The position numbers and the translations under genes are program-made. Below, in pieces: positions 1 to 9,101 of a stretch of DNA of 64,000 nt. The notes below the pieces were generated by a model. That model saw only the letters and a program-made list of their open reading frames with translations. It made no database searches and was not told the origin of the DNA. Numbering within the stretch: position 1 is the stretch's first letter; the number at the start of each line of letters is the position of its first letter. The DNA is from Fredinandcohnia quinoae (GTDB taxonomy: Bacteria > Bacillota > Bacilli > Bacillales > Bacillaceae_L). Where the stretch lies: assembly GCF_022427965.1 (NCBI RefSeq), contig NZ_JAKTTI010000007.1, forward strand, positions 62,001 to 126,000, read 5' to 3'.

Positions 1-468
1 AGTAATATTCATTTCCGGATCATTCCATAAAATTCCTCGGTCGTGTTCTGCTGAATAGAATTCATCCACCTTATAGTAAATTTGTGTATCTGGTACCAAA
101 GTACAGAATCCGTGCGCGAATCCTTTTGGTATTAATAATTGTCGGAGATTATATTCCGAAAGAATATATCCTTCCCACTGACCGAAAGTCGGAGAGTTTT
201 TTCTAATATCCACAACAACATCATAAATGACACCAGAAAGTACCCTTACTAACTTTGCTTGTGATTTTGGATTCAATTGATAATGTAATCCCCTAATGGT
301 TCCTGGATCTTTAGATAATGATTGATTATCTTGTACAAATTTCTGATTAAATCCTATATCCTGAAAAATGGATTCATTAAAAGATTCCATAAAGTATCCC
401 CGATGGTCAACATGGGCATTAGGCTCTAATAGTTTCACACCAGGGAATTTAGAATGAATTACGTTCAT
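1..468 (-). CDS. rfbC: dTDP-4-dehydrorhamnose 3,5-epimerase (RmlC), 3' end cut off
   Basis: This cupin-fold epimerase converts dTDP-4-keto-6-deoxyglucose to dTDP-4-keto-L-rhamnose. The visible 156 residues start at ATG 468 with MNVIHSKFPGVKLLEP and contain the family motifs HVDHRGYF, QDNQSLS, GTIRGLHYQ and KGFAHGF. Roughly 25-30 C-terminal residues lie beyond base 1. The gene starts 11 bases downstream of rmlA and belongs to the same minus-strand operon. No rmlB or rmlD is visible, so they should lie past the window edge if the operon makes dTDP-rhamnose. The sugar could serve flagellin glycans (given the upstream glycosyltransferases) or a spore or wall glycan. Confidence 0.95.
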   Translation of the reverse strand, partial: MNVIHSKFPGVKLLEPNAHVDHRGYFMESFNESIFQDIGFNQKFVQDNQSLSKDPGTIRGLHYQLNPKSQAKLVRVLSGVIYDVVVDIRKNSPTFGQWEGYILSEYNLRQLLIPKGFAHGFCTLVPDTQIYYKVDEFYSAEHDRGILWNDPEMNIT

Positions 469-479
469 TATTAACTCCC

Positions 480-1226
480 TCACAACTTCATATTTACATT
501 AAAATAATCTCCGAGATCAATACTCGATGCGAGTTTATTTGCTTTTGCTAGTGACTGATGAGTACCTGCATCTGTCCACCAGCCGTTAAGTACATCATAA
601 GTTAATGAATCTTTTTGAATATATGCATTATTAACATCTGTAATTTCTAGTTCTCCACGATTAGAAGGCTCAATTCCTCTAATAATGTCAAATACTGAAG
701 AATCATACATATAAATACCGGTAACTGCAAATTTACTCTTTGGCCTGTTAGGTTTTTCTTCTATACTTTTAATGAAAGTACCATCTATTTCTGGAACACC
801 AAATCTTTGAGCGTCTACAACTTCTTTGATCAAAATTTTAGCTCCACTTCCCTGTTCAATATACTTTTTTACATATTTCGTAATACTATCAGAAAAAACA
901 TTATCACCAAGAATGACCGTCATATTATCATTTCCAACAAACGTTTCACAGAGACTAAGTGCTTGGGCAATTCCTCCTGCTTGATCCTGGACTTTATATG
1001 TGAAAGTTACCCCAAAATCAGCCCCGCTCCCAAGTAGGCTGACCACATCACCCATATGTTCTTTACCTGTAACAATCAAAATATCATGAATATCTGCTTC
1101 AACTAATTTATATATTGCATGATAGATCATTGGATATTTCCCAACAGGGAGTAAATGTTTATTCGTTACTTTTGTCAGGGGATAGAGGCGAGAACCTGTC
1201 CCCCCTGCTAATATAATGCCTTTCAT
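480..1226 (-). CDS. rfbA: Glucose-1-phosphate thymidylyltransferase (RmlA), short form
   Basis: This enzyme makes dTDP-glucose from glucose-1-phosphate and dTTP, the first step to dTDP-rhamnose. The nucleotide-binding signature GIILAGGTGSRLYPLT is at residues 3-18, followed by HLLPVGKYPMIY and the metal and sugar site ILGDNVF. At 248 residues it is the short, SpsI-like class; the long RmlA form is about 290. It sits between the GT/methyltransferase gene (10-base gap) and rmlC, all on the minus strand. The pair resembles spsI/spsL of B. subtilis spore coat synthesis, but the position below a sigma-D-type promoter and hag favours a flagellar role. That role is inferred. Confidence 0.93.
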   Translation of the reverse strand: MKGIILAGGTGSRLYPLTKVTNKHLLPVGKYPMIYHAIYKLVEADIHDILIVTGKEHMGDVVSLLGSGADFGVTFTYKVQDQAGGIAQALSLCETFVGNDNMTVILGDNVFSDSITKYVKKYIEQGSGAKILIKEVVDAQRFGVPEIDGTFIKSIEEKPNRPKSKFAVTGIYMYDSSVFDIIRGIEPSNRGELEITDVNNAYIQKDSLTYDVLNGWWTDAGTHQSLAKANKLASSIDLGDYFNVNMKL

Positions 1227-1236
1227 TAAAATAACC

Positions 1237-3177
1237 TCACTGTTCCAAGTTCATTACATATTCATCAACTAAAGTAAGGAACTGTGTTTTACTATCAAAA
1301 CAATATTTAATTATCTCTTTTAGTTCACAAACAAGTGAGTCATCTTCTCTTATAATAGAAACTAATTGATTCTTAGCTTCCATATCATTAGGATTTTCAT
1401 CCAAATTCATCAACAAATTGTAAATAGGGCTATGTTGCTGTATTCCTTGATAAAGAGATATTAATTCCTGGTCTTTTACTTTAGACAATCTAAAATATTC
1501 GAGTGCAAGTTTTGATTCACCTAAACTGTTTAAAACAAATATAATATTATATAATGTGTCAGAATCATCTTTATTTAATTCAAATGCCTTTTCCAAGTAA
1601 GGAAGAACTTCATCAAACAAACCTTGTCCAAAGTTATTAATGGCAATAAGGTTTAAGATTTCTACTTTTTTCTTCAAATGCTTACAAATGTTTTCTATTA
1701 TTTCATCTGAACTAAATTGTTCCATCCCTGATAACTCTATTGTAGCTTTATCGACATCTCCGGAATTTAACTTTCCTTCTATTATTTGTAACTTACGTTT
1801 TAATTTCATATTTACATCATTTTTCGTTGCCTTAATAATATACTGATATGCATTATACTGGCTTTCCATTGATGGAGCACTTAACCTTGTTAACGATTGG
1901 ATAAATTCTTCATCTTCCCTTTTTTTTGCTACAGTTGTTGCATTATATTCAATATTAGAATACTCAGCTTCTGTAAGCATCTTATTAATTTCATTTAATG
2001 TGAAAAATCTAACATGGGTTCGATCTAGTAATCCCGAATCAGTATAAGTCCAATTCCCATTAATTACACTTCTAAGTAAACTAAAGTGCATTACATTTGG
2101 AATACTTATCAACACTTTCCCATTATCCTTTAGATGGTTGCGAATATTTTTCATAACTTGCCACGGATTGTATAGATGTTCTAGAACATCAGCTAAAATA
2201 ATATAATCAAAATAATCAGTTGGATAATCCATCTCTTTTTCAGCATCTTGTGCTTTAACGTCTGCAAACTGACTAGCAATTAATGAGGCACTTTCATTAA
2301 ATTCAATTCCATACAAATTAGCATGTTTATATTTACTTTTTATTTTTAATAATGTACCTCCACATGCACATCCTATTTCAAGTACATTTATAGGCTGATC
2401 TTGTGGACTGTCTATTAAATTAATTACTTCATTTCTAATATAGGTGGAGTAAGATGGCATAAATCCCCATTTCTCTTCAAACTTAATGCCATTTCGTTTG
2501 AGAACATCTGCATACTTTTCGATATTTTCTCCAAATGAAGCTCCACCATAATGATGTATAAATGTATCCTTACACAATAATAATTTAAATCCAGCTTGTA
2601 GGATTCTAAAAGAATAATCATCATCTTCGAAATTTCCTGGTGTAAATATCTCATCTAACATGCCGATTTTATCAATTACTTCTCTTTTGATAAGCATACA
2701 ATACCCAATTAGCTTCAATCGGTATTCCCATTCTTCTGGATTACTTTGATTAAATGACTTTGCAAAATCATGCATTTCAGATAAGCTCTTATAATTCGTT
2801 GAGATTGCCGTATAATATGATGCGGAATTAGTCACAGGTCCGACTGCTCCAATATCATCACTACTATAAAGAGCAGTATTCAGATTAGATAACCAATTTT
2901 TTGTTACAATTACATCATTATTTAGCAGTAAAATATTATCACCTGTTGAAATCTCTATACCTTGATTACACCCTTTTGGAAAACCAAGGTTTTCTTGATT
3001 GTATATCACCTTAATATCATTCTGCTCTTTTAACCACTCAACCGTCCCATCATTAGAACAATTATCTACTACGATTAACTCGTATGTGCCATCTACTGTA
3101 TATTCTCTGATACTTTCTATACACTGTTTTGTAAAATCTAGTTTGTTATAGGTTAAGATAACAATACTTGTTTTCAT
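1237..3177 (-). CDS. Tripartite protein: GT2 glycosyltransferase + SAM methyltransferase + TPR region
   Basis: The 646 residues have three parts. Residues 1 to about 235 are a GT-A family 2 glycosyltransferase (SIVILTYNKLDFT, LIVVDNCSNDGT, ILLLNNDV). Residues about 260-420 are a class I SAM methyltransferase (NVLEIGCACGGTLLKI, YIILADVLEHLYNP). The rest is helical with TPR-like repeats. Similar fusions occur in flagellin and surface-protein glycosylation islands, where the methyltransferase can cap the glycan. There are no membrane segments, so it should act in the cytosol, probably on an unfolded protein. It lies between a second TPR glycosyltransferase (21 bases upstream) and rmlA. The acceptor and sugar cannot be read from sequence. 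Confidence 0.85.
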   Translation of the reverse strand: MKTSIVILTYNKLDFTKQCIESIREYTVDGTYELIVVDNCSNDGTVEWLKEQNDIKVIYNQENLGFPKGCNQGIEISTGDNILLLNNDVIVTKNWLSNLNTALYSSDDIGAVGPVTNSASYYTAISTNYKSLSEMHDFAKSFNQSNPEEWEYRLKLIGYCMLIKREVIDKIGMLDEIFTPGNFEDDDYSFRILQAGFKLLLCKDTFIHHYGGASFGENIEKYADVLKRNGIKFEEKWGFMPSYSTYIRNEVINLIDSPQDQPINVLEIGCACGGTLLKIKSKYKHANLYGIEFNESASLIASQFADVKAQDAEKEMDYPTDYFDYIILADVLEHLYNPWQVMKNIRNHLKDNGKVLISIPNVMHFSLLRSVINGNWTYTDSGLLDRTHVRFFTLNEINKMLTEAEYSNIEYNATTVAKKREDEEFIQSLTRLSAPSMESQYNAYQYIIKATKNDVNMKLKRKLQIIEGKLNSGDVDKATIELSGMEQFSSDEIIENICKHLKKKVEILNLIAINNFGQGLFDEVLPYLEKAFELNKDDSDTLYNIIFVLNSLGESKLALEYFRLSKVKDQELISLYQGIQQHSPIYNLLMNLDENPNDMEAKNQLVSIIREDDSLVCELKEIIKYCFDSKTQFLTLVDEYVMNLEQ

Positions 3178-3198
3178 CTTCTCATCCTTTTATCTGAA

Positions 3199-5076
3199 TT
3201 ATTTAACCCATTTTACCAATGGATAATTACGTTCTATTTCCCTTTTCACCAAATTCATACCGTCTTGATCATCCAATTCTTGATACACATGAAAGGCTTT
3301 CTCAAAGACGGGGTAATGAGATTTCAAGCTAATCGCATGATTATAAAATGAAAGTGCTTCTTTAAACTGTCTTTGTTTAACACAAGTGTCTGCAAGTCGT
3401 TCAACTAAGATAGGATCTTTTTGATTTTGCTTGTATTCATTTACCAAAATAGTTTGAGCTAAATATGATAGGCCATTGTCATTTAATCGTTCTGCAAGCT
3501 CCAATACACTATTTTTGCTGGAAAGGAAGATATCGGTCATGTATTTTATTTTTTTATCTTCACTCAAATAAATTAATCTTTCAACAATAAACAAAATGAT
3601 TTCTTCGAATTCTTTACTCAAATTACTCACTTTGATCTCTTGTTCATTTACTACTTTATTTAAAATCTTCCATTCTTTATCATTTAAGTTAATTATATTT
3701 TTATACTTATTAAGAAGTTGATTTTGATTTAGTAAAAAACTTATAAGAATGATATCTTTCACATCATTTTTTTCTATTTGTACATCAAGATTTGACCATA
3801 AGTTATACGCCTTTTGGTAATTTTTCGCATAGAGCTCAGAAACTGCCATAACTGCGGATTCAACCTTCAGATTATACATATTGATATAATCCTTAAGGAG
3901 TGGACTTTTTATTATTGTAAGTACAATAACTAAATTTTTGAGATCGTCACTATTTTGTATAGGATATATTTTGCTTAAATGTATCTTCACTTGTTCTGCA
4001 GGTATCTTAGTCTTTTGAACAATTTCTAAATACATCCTTAAAGCAGTCAAGTTAGATTTATTACACATTAAAGCCTCCATGGCCATATCAAATGCTAGAA
4101 GATTTTTACCTAGTTTCATATAAATATTTCCCAATCGAATATACGACAAAAAGCTTCCTACACCTTCGAATGTTTGAAGTAATTTTACTTCACCAAGTTT
4201 TAGGCAATGTTGATATGCTAACACTGCATCCTGATAATATTCCAATTCCTCAAAGATTCTTCCTTTCATAAAATGAAAGTCAGTATAATTTGGGAAACTC
4301 TCGATAGCTCCATCTACAACATTTAATGCTTCCTCATATCGTTCTAATTCCCTTAAGCAATCAATCATATTGTATAGTAGTGATTGAATGTATAATTGAT
4401 TTTTAGAAAGTGGGAAAGCAATACGATACGCATCAACTGCCTTATCAAACTGATTGTTTGACCTATACTGTGTACCCAGATTGTAATAATTATAACCACT
4501 TGGATTTTTCTCAACTTCTTCTAACAGCATTATTATATTCCGCTGGTGTTTATTTTTATCCTTAACTACTTCATTTTTATACCCATCATGATTAATCGTA
4601 AATGTAGTATATTCATGTGATAAATTAAGTGAAGGATCATAGACATTAAGATGTTCATGAATTTTACCGAAATAATTCAACCCTAAAAAGTTTTTGAATA
4701 ATCTAACAGCAGGATGGAAGATTGCAGATCCACTTGATAGATTGTTTTTTATTTTTACTGTGTAGTGATCCCTTTTTGTTTTTAGTACTTCCTGAAGGTC
4801 TGAGGTCTCATCCAAATATTCATCAGCATCTAGTACTAAAATATAATCTGATGTTGCTTTACTTATTGAAAAGTTTCTAGCAATAGAAAAATCTTCTCTC
4901 CATTCTAAATCATAGACTTGCGCATGAAAGCTATTTGCAATTTCCTTCGTCCGATCTGTTGAACCTGTATCTACTATAATAATCTCATCTACTTGATTAT
5001 TTATGCTAGAAAGACATTTTTCTAAAAATCTCTCCTCATTTTTAACGATCATACATAAAGAAATCGAATGTTTCAT
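3199..5076 (-). CDS. TPR-containing GT2 glycosyltransferase, putative flagellin O-glycosyltransferase
   Basis: The N-terminal 230 or so residues are a family 2 glycosyltransferase (SLCMIVKNEERFLEKCL, EIIIVDTGSTDRTKEIA, YILVLDADEYLDE with the DxD-like site). The remaining 390 residues are TPR-type helices (for example NYYNLGTQYRSNNQFDKA). This is the architecture of SunS and of proposed Bacillus flagellin glycosyltransferases, which modify protein acceptors directly. The 625-residue gene is first in the operon and its start is preceded by AGGGGG. The upstream promoter (5118-5143) matches sigma-D, the flagellar sigma factor. Flagellin is the natural candidate substrate because hag lies about 3 kb upstream; this is inference from context. 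Confidence 0.85.
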   Translation of the reverse strand: MKHSISLCMIVKNEERFLEKCLSSINNQVDEIIIVDTGSTDRTKEIANSFHAQVYDLEWREDFSIARNFSISKATSDYILVLDADEYLDETSDLQEVLKTKRDHYTVKIKNNLSSGSAIFHPAVRLFKNFLGLNYFGKIHEHLNVYDPSLNLSHEYTTFTINHDGYKNEVVKDKNKHQRNIIMLLEEVEKNPSGYNYYNLGTQYRSNNQFDKAVDAYRIAFPLSKNQLYIQSLLYNMIDCLRELERYEEALNVVDGAIESFPNYTDFHFMKGRIFEELEYYQDAVLAYQHCLKLGEVKLLQTFEGVGSFLSYIRLGNIYMKLGKNLLAFDMAMEALMCNKSNLTALRMYLEIVQKTKIPAEQVKIHLSKIYPIQNSDDLKNLVIVLTIIKSPLLKDYINMYNLKVESAVMAVSELYAKNYQKAYNLWSNLDVQIEKNDVKDIILISFLLNQNQLLNKYKNIINLNDKEWKILNKVVNEQEIKVSNLSKEFEEIILFIVERLIYLSEDKKIKYMTDIFLSSKNSVLELAERLNDNGLSYLAQTILVNEYKQNQKDPILVERLADTCVKQRQFKEALSFYNHAISLKSHYPVFEKAFHVYQELDDQDGMNLVKREIERNYPLVKWVK

Positions 5077-5117
5077 TTATTAACTACCCCCTAATTTTCG
5101 ACATATCTCTTTTCTTA

Positions 5118-5143
5118 ATATCGGTTATTCGACTAGATTTTTA
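5118..5143 (-). promoter_or_regulatory. Sigma-D-type promoter for the glycosyltransferase operon
   Basis: Read on the minus strand: TAAA at 5143-5140, a 14-base spacer, then ACCGATAT at 5125-5118. The B. subtilis sigma-D consensus is TAAA-N14..16-GCCGATAT, so only one -10 base differs. The expected start, near 5110, is about 35 bases before the glycosyltransferase ATG. Confidence 0.75.
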
Positions 5144-5202
5144 ACGGATAAATTTTGCCAAGGGATAGGAAACACTGATTAACTCACCCTGCGAATACAA
5201 AA

Positions 5203-5229
5203 AGGCTGAATCCGAGTTGAATTCAGCCT
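5203..5229 (-). terminator. Intrinsic terminator of the vWA/IPT gene
   Basis: AGGCTGAAT and ATTCAGCCT form a 9-bp stem, followed on the minus strand by a run of T. It lies just below the stop codon of the vWA gene and separates it from the sigma-D-driven glycosyltransferase operon. Confidence 0.85.
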
Positions 5230-5255
5230 GAAATTGTATTAATTAAAAATCCGTA

Positions 5256-7862
5256 TTAATTGTACGTGTATTGAATGGATGCTTTTGCACCTGCTTTATC
5301 TACAGTAATATCAACTGTTCCAGCTGCCGGTGCTGCAGGCATGGATATACGGATGCGATTAGTTGCCAAGAAAGTATAACTCACTTCTTGTCCATCAACT
5401 GTAACTGTCATTGCCTTATCGAAATCAGTTCCATATATGACAACAAAATTCCCACCCTTTACAGGACCGCTTGTAACAGAAAGCTTTGTAACTGTAATTG
5501 GAACTTGAGTATACTCAAAACCATTAGTAAGAATGAATTCCTGCTGATCCGGATTCACCACTTTTACAGATACTAAACCAGTAGTAACAGAAGCAGGGGT
5601 TTTCACTTGTATTTCAGTATCTGTTACAGACACAATTATTGCAGGATTATCACCAAAGTATACCTTTAAACCTTTAGTGAAATTACTTCCAGTAATTGTA
5701 ATTAATTCATATCCAGTAACGAATCCTGTATTACTCGATAGTGATGTTATGACTGGAGATGGATCTAATACTGGCTCAGTATAAGTGAAACCACCAACTA
5801 AAATAGCAGTTTGACCATCTGGGTTTACTAATTTAACATCGACAGTCTTCGCTTGGTTACTGATTGGAATTTTAATACGCACTTTACTATTTGTTACGAA
5901 GTCCATGAAAATCTCTTCATCACCAAGAAACACTTGTGCACCTGGAAGGATGTTTTTTCCAAATAAATAAATCGTTTTTTGTTCTCCAGTTAATGCGGAT
6001 GGATCAGATAAATAACTGATTTCTGGAGCTGGAGCCGGAGGTGGAGCTAAATACTCATATGCATTTACCAATTCCGCAAAAGTACCATCTGGGTTTTCAG
6101 CTTTAACTGTAACCAGACCTTCTGATACCCCCTCAGGGACACTCACACGAATTTTGCTAGTATTTGCATAGTAGTTAACAATAGCTTCTTTATCTCCGAA
6201 ATAAACTTTTACATTCCTGTCAAAATTTGCACCAAATAGGTAAATAGATTCCCCACCTGTTAATATACCTGAATTAGCTGAAAGACTATCAAGTTGAATA
6301 ACTGGAGGTGGTGGTGGAGTCAAATACGTATATGCATTCGCAAGCTCTGCCTCTGTATGATCTGGATTTACCACTTTGACTGCAACAGTTCCATCGATTT
6401 GTGAAGCAGGTACAACTACATAAAGTTTGCTTGCTGTAGAAAATTGTGTTGCCGCTTCAACTCCATTGATGTAAACTTTTGCTCCACTCATGTAATTCGA
6501 ACCAATAATCGTAATTCTGTTCCCACCAATCATTTCTCCTTCTGCAGGAGTAACAGATGTGATAGTTGGGTCGGCATAATATTGGAATGTACCTAGAGCA
6601 AATTGCCCATCAGTATTCACTACTTTAACTTCCACCGTACCTTGTGCACCAACAGGTGTGCTCACAACGATTTCATTAGCAGTTTCAGATACTACTGTAG
6701 CCTGATTTGAACCAAAATATACCTTTGCTCCTGGTAAGAAGTTCTTTCCAGTTATCGAAACTGTCTCTCCACCAGTTGTTAATCCCTTTTCAGGATTAAT
6801 TGTAGAAATAATTGGTTTTGGATTAAGAACTTCAATAATAGGGTTCAAATTGTCTAATGAATAAGTTGTGCTTTGATGATCTTCAAATGTTGTCGTAGTT
6901 TTTCCTAACGAGTACTTACCAGCTGTCGTTGAAGTCTTCGCACGAATTTGATAAGTGAATGTTAGTTCATCTGACTTTAATTCTGGTATATCCCATTCCA
7001 ATGTATTTCCATTAACCTTTGGCTTTGGAATATTGTTATCATATGAACCTGGAACAATTTCAAATTCAGATGAAACCGTGTCTGTTATTTTCACATTGTA
7101 TGCACTTGCTAATCCAATTTCTTCAGCGATCCTTTTGTACACATCAGGTAAACCGACTGACCCCAGTACAAAGTGATGGTGGCTCGCTGATGAAGCCATA
7201 TTCTTTAGTAATTCATTCGGTGCACTTTTGCTTGGATCTTCATTTACTCCTAATAGCGCGATAGAGTAAAAATTAATATCTTCCATTTTAGCAGCAGTTG
7301 CACTATTTAGCGCATCAGTAGCATTATTCGCAGCACCATCTGTCAGAATTACAATCGTTGGCTGGGCTTCAGTGCGATGATTTGCTAGCATTGCTGTAGC
7401 TGTTCTGACCGCATCACCTGTATTCGTACTTCCCCCTAGTTGGATTGTGTCCACATATGCTTTTGCAGCAGTAGCATCAGTAGTTAGAGGAAAAGAAGAG
7501 ACAGAATCGTCGAAATCGACAATACCCACACGATGTTTAGTCAGATCCATTAAATCAATAAATTCTTTTGTTGCATTTTTGGCTGCAGTTAAGCGATTAT
7601 CACTCGACATACTTCCAGATTTATCAACAATTAATATTACATCATTCGGTCTAACAAATGTGGAGTCCTTAGGAGTCCCTTTTACTGTCAATGAAACATT
7701 TGCAATATCGTTTTCTACCAATTTATTAACATCAGCTGTTTTGGTGACATTCAATAAATCGCCACTAGTAATTGTTGCTGCATCAGCTGAATTTGGCAGA
7801 ATGAAGCTGAATAATAGAGCTACAACTAGAATCATAGGTCTTATGTAGTGTCTCTTTTTCAT
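5256..7862 (-). CDS. Secreted vWA-domain protein with six IPT/TIG repeats
   Basis: The 868-residue protein has a signal peptide (about residues 1-28, ending SADAA). A von Willebrand A domain follows at about 60-250 with an intact MIDAS (DKSGSMSS, GSTNTGD, ILTDGAANN), then a beta-rich region of about 100 residues. Six immunoglobulin-like IPT/TIG repeats of about 85 residues each run to the C-terminus. Each starts like PxIxSxxxxxGxxTGGxxxxIxGxNF and has a K/QVYFGD-type strand. There is no LPXTG, SLH or transmembrane anchor, so it is probably released or bound by another surface component. An intact MIDAS with rod-like Ig repeats suggests an adhesin or filament-associated protein. It sits directly downstream of hag but with its own terminator. 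Confidence 0.85.
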   Translation of the reverse strand: MKKRHYIRPMILVVALLFSFILPNSADAATITSGDLLNVTKTADVNKLVENDIANVSLTVKGTPKDSTFVRPNDVILIVDKSGSMSSDNRLTAAKNATKEFIDLMDLTKHRVGIVDFDDSVSSFPLTTDATAAKAYVDTIQLGGSTNTGDAVRTATAMLANHRTEAQPTIVILTDGAANNATDALNSATAAKMEDINFYSIALLGVNEDPSKSAPNELLKNMASSASHHHFVLGSVGLPDVYKRIAEEIGLASAYNVKITDTVSSEFEIVPGSYDNNIPKPKVNGNTLEWDIPELKSDELTFTYQIRAKTSTTAGKYSLGKTTTTFEDHQSTTYSLDNLNPIIEVLNPKPIISTINPEKGLTTGGETVSITGKNFLPGAKVYFGSNQATVVSETANEIVVSTPVGAQGTVEVKVVNTDGQFALGTFQYYADPTITSVTPAEGEMIGGNRITIIGSNYMSGAKVYINGVEAATQFSTASKLYVVVPASQIDGTVAVKVVNPDHTEAELANAYTYLTPPPPPVIQLDSLSANSGILTGGESIYLFGANFDRNVKVYFGDKEAIVNYYANTSKIRVSVPEGVSEGLVTVKAENPDGTFAELVNAYEYLAPPPAPAPEISYLSDPSALTGEQKTIYLFGKNILPGAQVFLGDEEIFMDFVTNSKVRIKIPISNQAKTVDVKLVNPDGQTAILVGGFTYTEPVLDPSPVITSLSSNTGFVTGYELITITGSNFTKGLKVYFGDNPAIIVSVTDTEIQVKTPASVTTGLVSVKVVNPDQQEFILTNGFEYTQVPITVTKLSVTSGPVKGGNFVVIYGTDFDKAMTVTVDGQEVSYTFLATNRIRISMPAAPAAGTVDITVDKAGAKASIQYTYN

Positions 7863-8036
7863 ATAGCCCCCACCTTTTTTAGTATTTACTATTATATTTT
7901 AACATAAAATTGTTTATTTTGGGGAAAAATGATAAAAATACCATGTAAATCTACCTAATTAATTCGGAAAATTTAAAAAATCAATGACAGAAAAATATCA
8001 TCTAGTAAAAACGAACCTATCCTGTATACAAAAAAA

Positions 8037-8061
8037 GCTGAGCCCTTTAATAAGGCCCAGC
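8037..8061 (-). terminator. Terminator of hag
   Basis: GCTGAGCC and GGCCCAGC pair (one G-T), followed on the minus strand by a T run (A run at 8030-8036 on the plus strand). It lies 16 bases beyond the hag stop and isolates hag from the vWA gene. Confidence 0.85.
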
Positions 8062-8077
8062 ATATCGTAACTTACGA

Positions 8078-8890
8078 TTATCTTAGAAGTTGTAAAACAC
8101 CTTGTGGTGCTTGGTTAGCTTGAGCAAGCATAGCTTGTGCAGCTTGAGTAAGAATATTATTCTTTGTCATATTCATCATTTCACTAGCCATATCAACGTC
8201 ACGGATACGAGATTCAGCAGCTTGTAGGTTCTCTGAAGTAGTACCTAAGTTGTTGATAGTGTGCTCTAGGCGGTTTTGAACAGCCCCTAAGCTTGAACGA
8301 CCTTCAGCAACAGTATTAATAGCAGTTTGTACAGAAGCTAAAGTAGCTGAAGCAGTTGCTTGAGTACCATCTAATGTTAAAGCATCGATACCTAATGTAC
8401 CAGCTGTAGCATCAATTAGATCTAAAGAAATTACTTCAGTTCCGTTAGCTCCAACTTGGAAAGTTAATGTGTTTGTATTATTAAGAAGTTCTTTAGTGTT
8501 GAATTTAGTTTGACCAGCAATTGAATCAATTTGAGCAACTAATTGGTCAAATTCAGCTTGAATTTTCGCAGCATCGTCAGCAGTAATTGTTTCGTTACCA
8601 CCTTGTACTGATAATTCAGCCATACGTTGAAGCATTGCGTGAGTTTCGTTTAACGCACCTTCAGCAGTTTGAATTAAAGAAATTCCGTCTTGAGCATTTT
8701 TTGAACCTTGTTCAAGTCCACGGATTTGATTACGCATTTTTTCAGAAATTGCTAGACCAGCTGCATCGTCAGCTGCACGGTTGATACGGTATCCAGAAGA
8801 TAATTTCTCCATAGATTTTGCTGCTGCACCATTATTGAAAGTTAGTTGACGATGAGTATTGATTGCTGAAATATTATGGTTGATTCTCAT
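8078..8890 (-). CDS. hag: Flagellin
   Basis: This 270-residue flagellin has the conserved D0/D1 ends: N-terminal MRINHNISAINTHRQL and SSGYRINRAADDAAGLAISE, and C-terminal NMTKNNILTQAAQAMLAQAN with QGVLQLLR. The variable middle is very short. The ATG at 8890 was chosen because AAGGAGGA lies just upstream; the frame stays open for ten more codons but has no start signal. The Shine-Dalgarno AAGGAGGAA contains GGA motifs of the type bound by CsrA, and fliW and csrA lie immediately upstream, so post-transcriptional control like that in B. subtilis is likely. A sigma-D promoter precedes it. No fliD, fliS or flaG follows, unlike B. subtilis. Confidence 0.98.
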   Translation of the reverse strand: MRINHNISAINTHRQLTFNNGAAAKSMEKLSSGYRINRAADDAAGLAISEKMRNQIRGLEQGSKNAQDGISLIQTAEGALNETHAMLQRMAELSVQGGNETITADDAAKIQAEFDQLVAQIDSIAGQTKFNTKELLNNTNTLTFQVGANGTEVISLDLIDATAGTLGIDALTLDGTQATASATLASVQTAINTVAEGRSSLGAVQNRLEHTINNLGTTSENLQAAESRIRDVDMASEMMNMTKNNILTQAAQAMLAQANQAPQGVLQLLR

Positions 8891-8940
8891 TATAATTTCC
8901 TCCTTGAGTTTAACCCACATCCATGTGGTTTGTTTTTTTT

Positions 8941-8985
8941 AACAATGATTGAGATGAGTCGGCCGTACTCAACTCTATCATTGCT
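8941..8985 (-). promoter_or_regulatory. hag leader with inverted repeat
   Basis: The untranslated leader carries GAGTACGGCCGACTC (about 8954-8970), an interrupted palindrome, before the ribosome-binding site. In B. subtilis the hag leader folds and binds CsrA at two sites. The position fits, but no CsrA site is proven here. Confidence 0.4.
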
Positions 8986-8995
8986 TTCATATATA

Positions 8996-9021
8996 TTATC
9001 GACATGGATTTTAAAAGTTTA
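8996..9021 (-). promoter_or_regulatory. Sigma-D promoter of hag
   Basis: On the minus strand: TAAA (9021-9018), a 14-base spacer, then GTCGATAA (9003-8996). This is close to the sigma-D consensus TAAA-N15-GCCGATAT, at the position expected for flagellin. Confidence 0.85.
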
Positions 9022-9078
9022 ATAGTTTATATAAATTTTTTTTATAAATTTATTTATCTTTTTATACTCAAACAAAAA

Positions 9079-9101
9079 CAGCCAGGTTACTCACGTGGCT
9101 G
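9079..9101 (-). terminator. Terminator of the fliW-csrA unit
   Basis: CAGCCAC and GTGGCTG-like arms (CAGCCAGG on the plus strand, CGTGGCTG partner) are followed on the minus strand by TTTTTGTTTG. It begins at the csrA stop and separates csrA from the hag promoter. Confidence 0.8.

Noticed and set aside
5256-8078. fliD, fliS or flaG downstream of hag, as in B. subtilis
   Set aside because: The interval contains only the vWA/IPT gene and glycosyltransferases.
8891-8920. Ten-codon upstream extension of flagellin
   Set aside because: It would overlap the ribosome-binding site, and flagellin begins MRINHN.
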